Assembly (NCBI GenBank): GCA_902536205.1
Contig: CACAWM010000029.1
Coordinates: 1-6,143, forward strand
Direction: 5' to 3'
DNA from: an uncultured Pelagibacteraceae bacterium
Lineage (GTDB): Bacteria; Pseudomonadota; Alphaproteobacteria; Pelagibacterales; Pelagibacteraceae
DNA: 6,143 nucleotides
A model generated the notes under the pieces. That model was given only the letters and a program-made list of their open reading frames with translations. It made no database searches and was not told the DNA's origin. Shown here in pieces: positions 5,453-6,143 of this stretch; position 1 is the first letter of the stretch; each line of letters begins with the position of its first letter. Both the position numbers and the translations under genes were made by a program.

Positions 5453-6143
5453 ATGAGTTGTAAAGTTTCTTTCATAGGTCTTGGTGTAATGGGTTATCCC
5501 ATGGCTGGTTATATATCAAAAGCTGGTCACAATGTAACCGTTTATAATCGTACGAAAGTTAAAGCCGAAAAGTGGGCGAAAGAATATAAAGGTAATGTTG
5601 CTGATACTCCGATGGATGCTACTAAAGATAGTGACTTTATTTTTACATGTGTTGGAAATGATAATGATTTAAGAGAAGTTACTTTAGGTGACAAAGGATT
5701 GTTTAAAACTGCAAAAAAAGGTTCAATCTACATAGATAATACTACTGCCTCAGCAAACATTGCGAGAGAGTTATATAAAGAAGCAAAAGCAAAAGGTTTT
5801 GATTTCTTAGATGCTCCGATTTCGGGTGGACAAGCTGGAGCAGAAGGTGGAATTTTAACTGTAATGGTTGGAGGAGACGAAGCTCCCTTTAAAAAAGCTG
5901 AACCAATTATTGATTGTTATAGTAAAAAAATAAAATTACTCGGACCATCTGGAAGTGGTCAATTAACTAAGATGGTTAATCAGATTTGTATTGCAGGCCT
6001 TGTTCAAGGTTTGTCAGAGGCAATTAACTTTGGAATGAATGCGGGTTTAAATATGCATGATGTAATTGAAGTAATTTCAAAAGGCGCGGCTCAATCATGG
6101 CAAATGGAAAATAGACATAAAACAATGATTGAAGATAAGTTTG
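5453..6143 (+). CDS. 3-hydroxyisobutyrate dehydrogenase-like NAD(P)-dependent oxidoreductase, N-terminal part (cut by window edge)
   Basis: Reading from the ATG at 5453, the frame stays open to the window end, giving 230 codons of an expected ~290. The Rossmann domain begins with FIGLGVMGYPMAGYI (8-22), the GxGxMGxxM dinucleotide signature, with VYNRT (30-34) after strand 2; Asn-Arg-Thr favours NADP, which is inference. The substrate-binding signature DAPISGGQAGAEGG (120-133) and the catalytic segment GQLTKMVNQ (169-177; Lys173, Asn176) are intact. Known members oxidise 3-hydroxyisobutyrate, tartronate semialdehyde or gamma-hydroxybutyrate, or reduce succinic or glyoxylic semialdehyde; which applies here is unclear. 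The window ends roughly 15 residues before the point at which the inverted C-terminal remnant at 4661-4801 would take over. The missing end may therefore be that remnant, or the gene may be complete beyond the edge. The divergent MFS start is two bases away. Confidence 0.9.
   Translation, partial: MSCKVSFIGLGVMGYPMAGYISKAGHNVTVYNRTKVKAEKWAKEYKGNVADTPMDATKDSDFIFTCVGNDNDLREVTLGDKGLFKTAKKGSIYIDNTTASANIARELYKEAKAKGFDFLDAPISGGQAGAEGGILTVMVGGDEAPFKKAEPIIDCYSKKIKLLGPSGSGQLTKMVNQICIAGLVQGLSEAINFGMNAGLNMHDVIEVISKGAAQSWQMENRHKTMIEDKF

Noticed and set aside
5447..5456. 10-bp perfect palindrome TCATTAATGA
   Set aside because: Two facing ATG codons separated by TA produce eight of its ten bases automatically, so it is not evidence for a regulator site.

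Overview
The window looks like chromosomal DNA from a streamlined, very AT-rich marine alphaproteobacterium of the SAR11/Pelagibacterales type. The grounds are strongly A/T-biased codon use, lysine-, isoleucine- and asparagine-rich proteins, gaps of 0-50 bases, several overlapping genes and no repeats or insertion sequences. This placement rests on composition and gene style and has not been searched. No gap exceeds about 50 bases apart from the remnant at 4661-4801, so no stretch over 300 bases lacks a gene. I found no tRNA, rRNA, CRISPR array, riboswitch or convincing hairpin terminator.

Layout. Positions 1-129 (minus) hold the first 43 codons of a DUF6165-like protein. A 46-base divergent gap leads to a family 9 (heptosyltransferase-like) glycosyltransferase at 176-1108 (plus). 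This gene meets, tail to tail, a family 4 glycosyltransferase at 1095-2180 (minus), whose start is coupled to the stop of a thioredoxin/peroxiredoxin-like protein at 2180-2737 (minus). These three complete genes and the fragment suggest a small cell-surface glycan locus with a redox protein attached. A 41-base gap carrying a perfect 11-bp inverted repeat separates them from a gamma-carbonic-anhydrase-like protein at 2779-3282 (plus). Its 3' end overlaps a secreted protein resembling heparin/alginate lyases at 3251-4060 (plus). That gene overlaps, tail to tail, a pyridoxamine-phosphate-oxidase-like flavoprotein at 4049-4657 (minus).

The right third is rearranged. Positions 4661-4801 (minus) encode only the last ~45 residues of a 3-hydroxyisobutyrate-dehydrogenase-like protein. 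They are joined at about 4793-4812 to the middle of an MFS transporter whose N-terminal half runs 4785-5450 (minus). Two bases beyond the transporter start, the N-terminal ~230 residues of a dehydrogenase of the same family begin on the opposite strand (5453 to the window end). The pieces add up to roughly one dehydrogenase plus half a transporter. This fits an inversion with one breakpoint in each of two formerly divergent genes, or a fold-back amplification/assembly chimera. The two models predict different sequence within about 100 bases after the window end. This is the main observation; I see no defence, mobile or otherwise undescribed multi-gene system.
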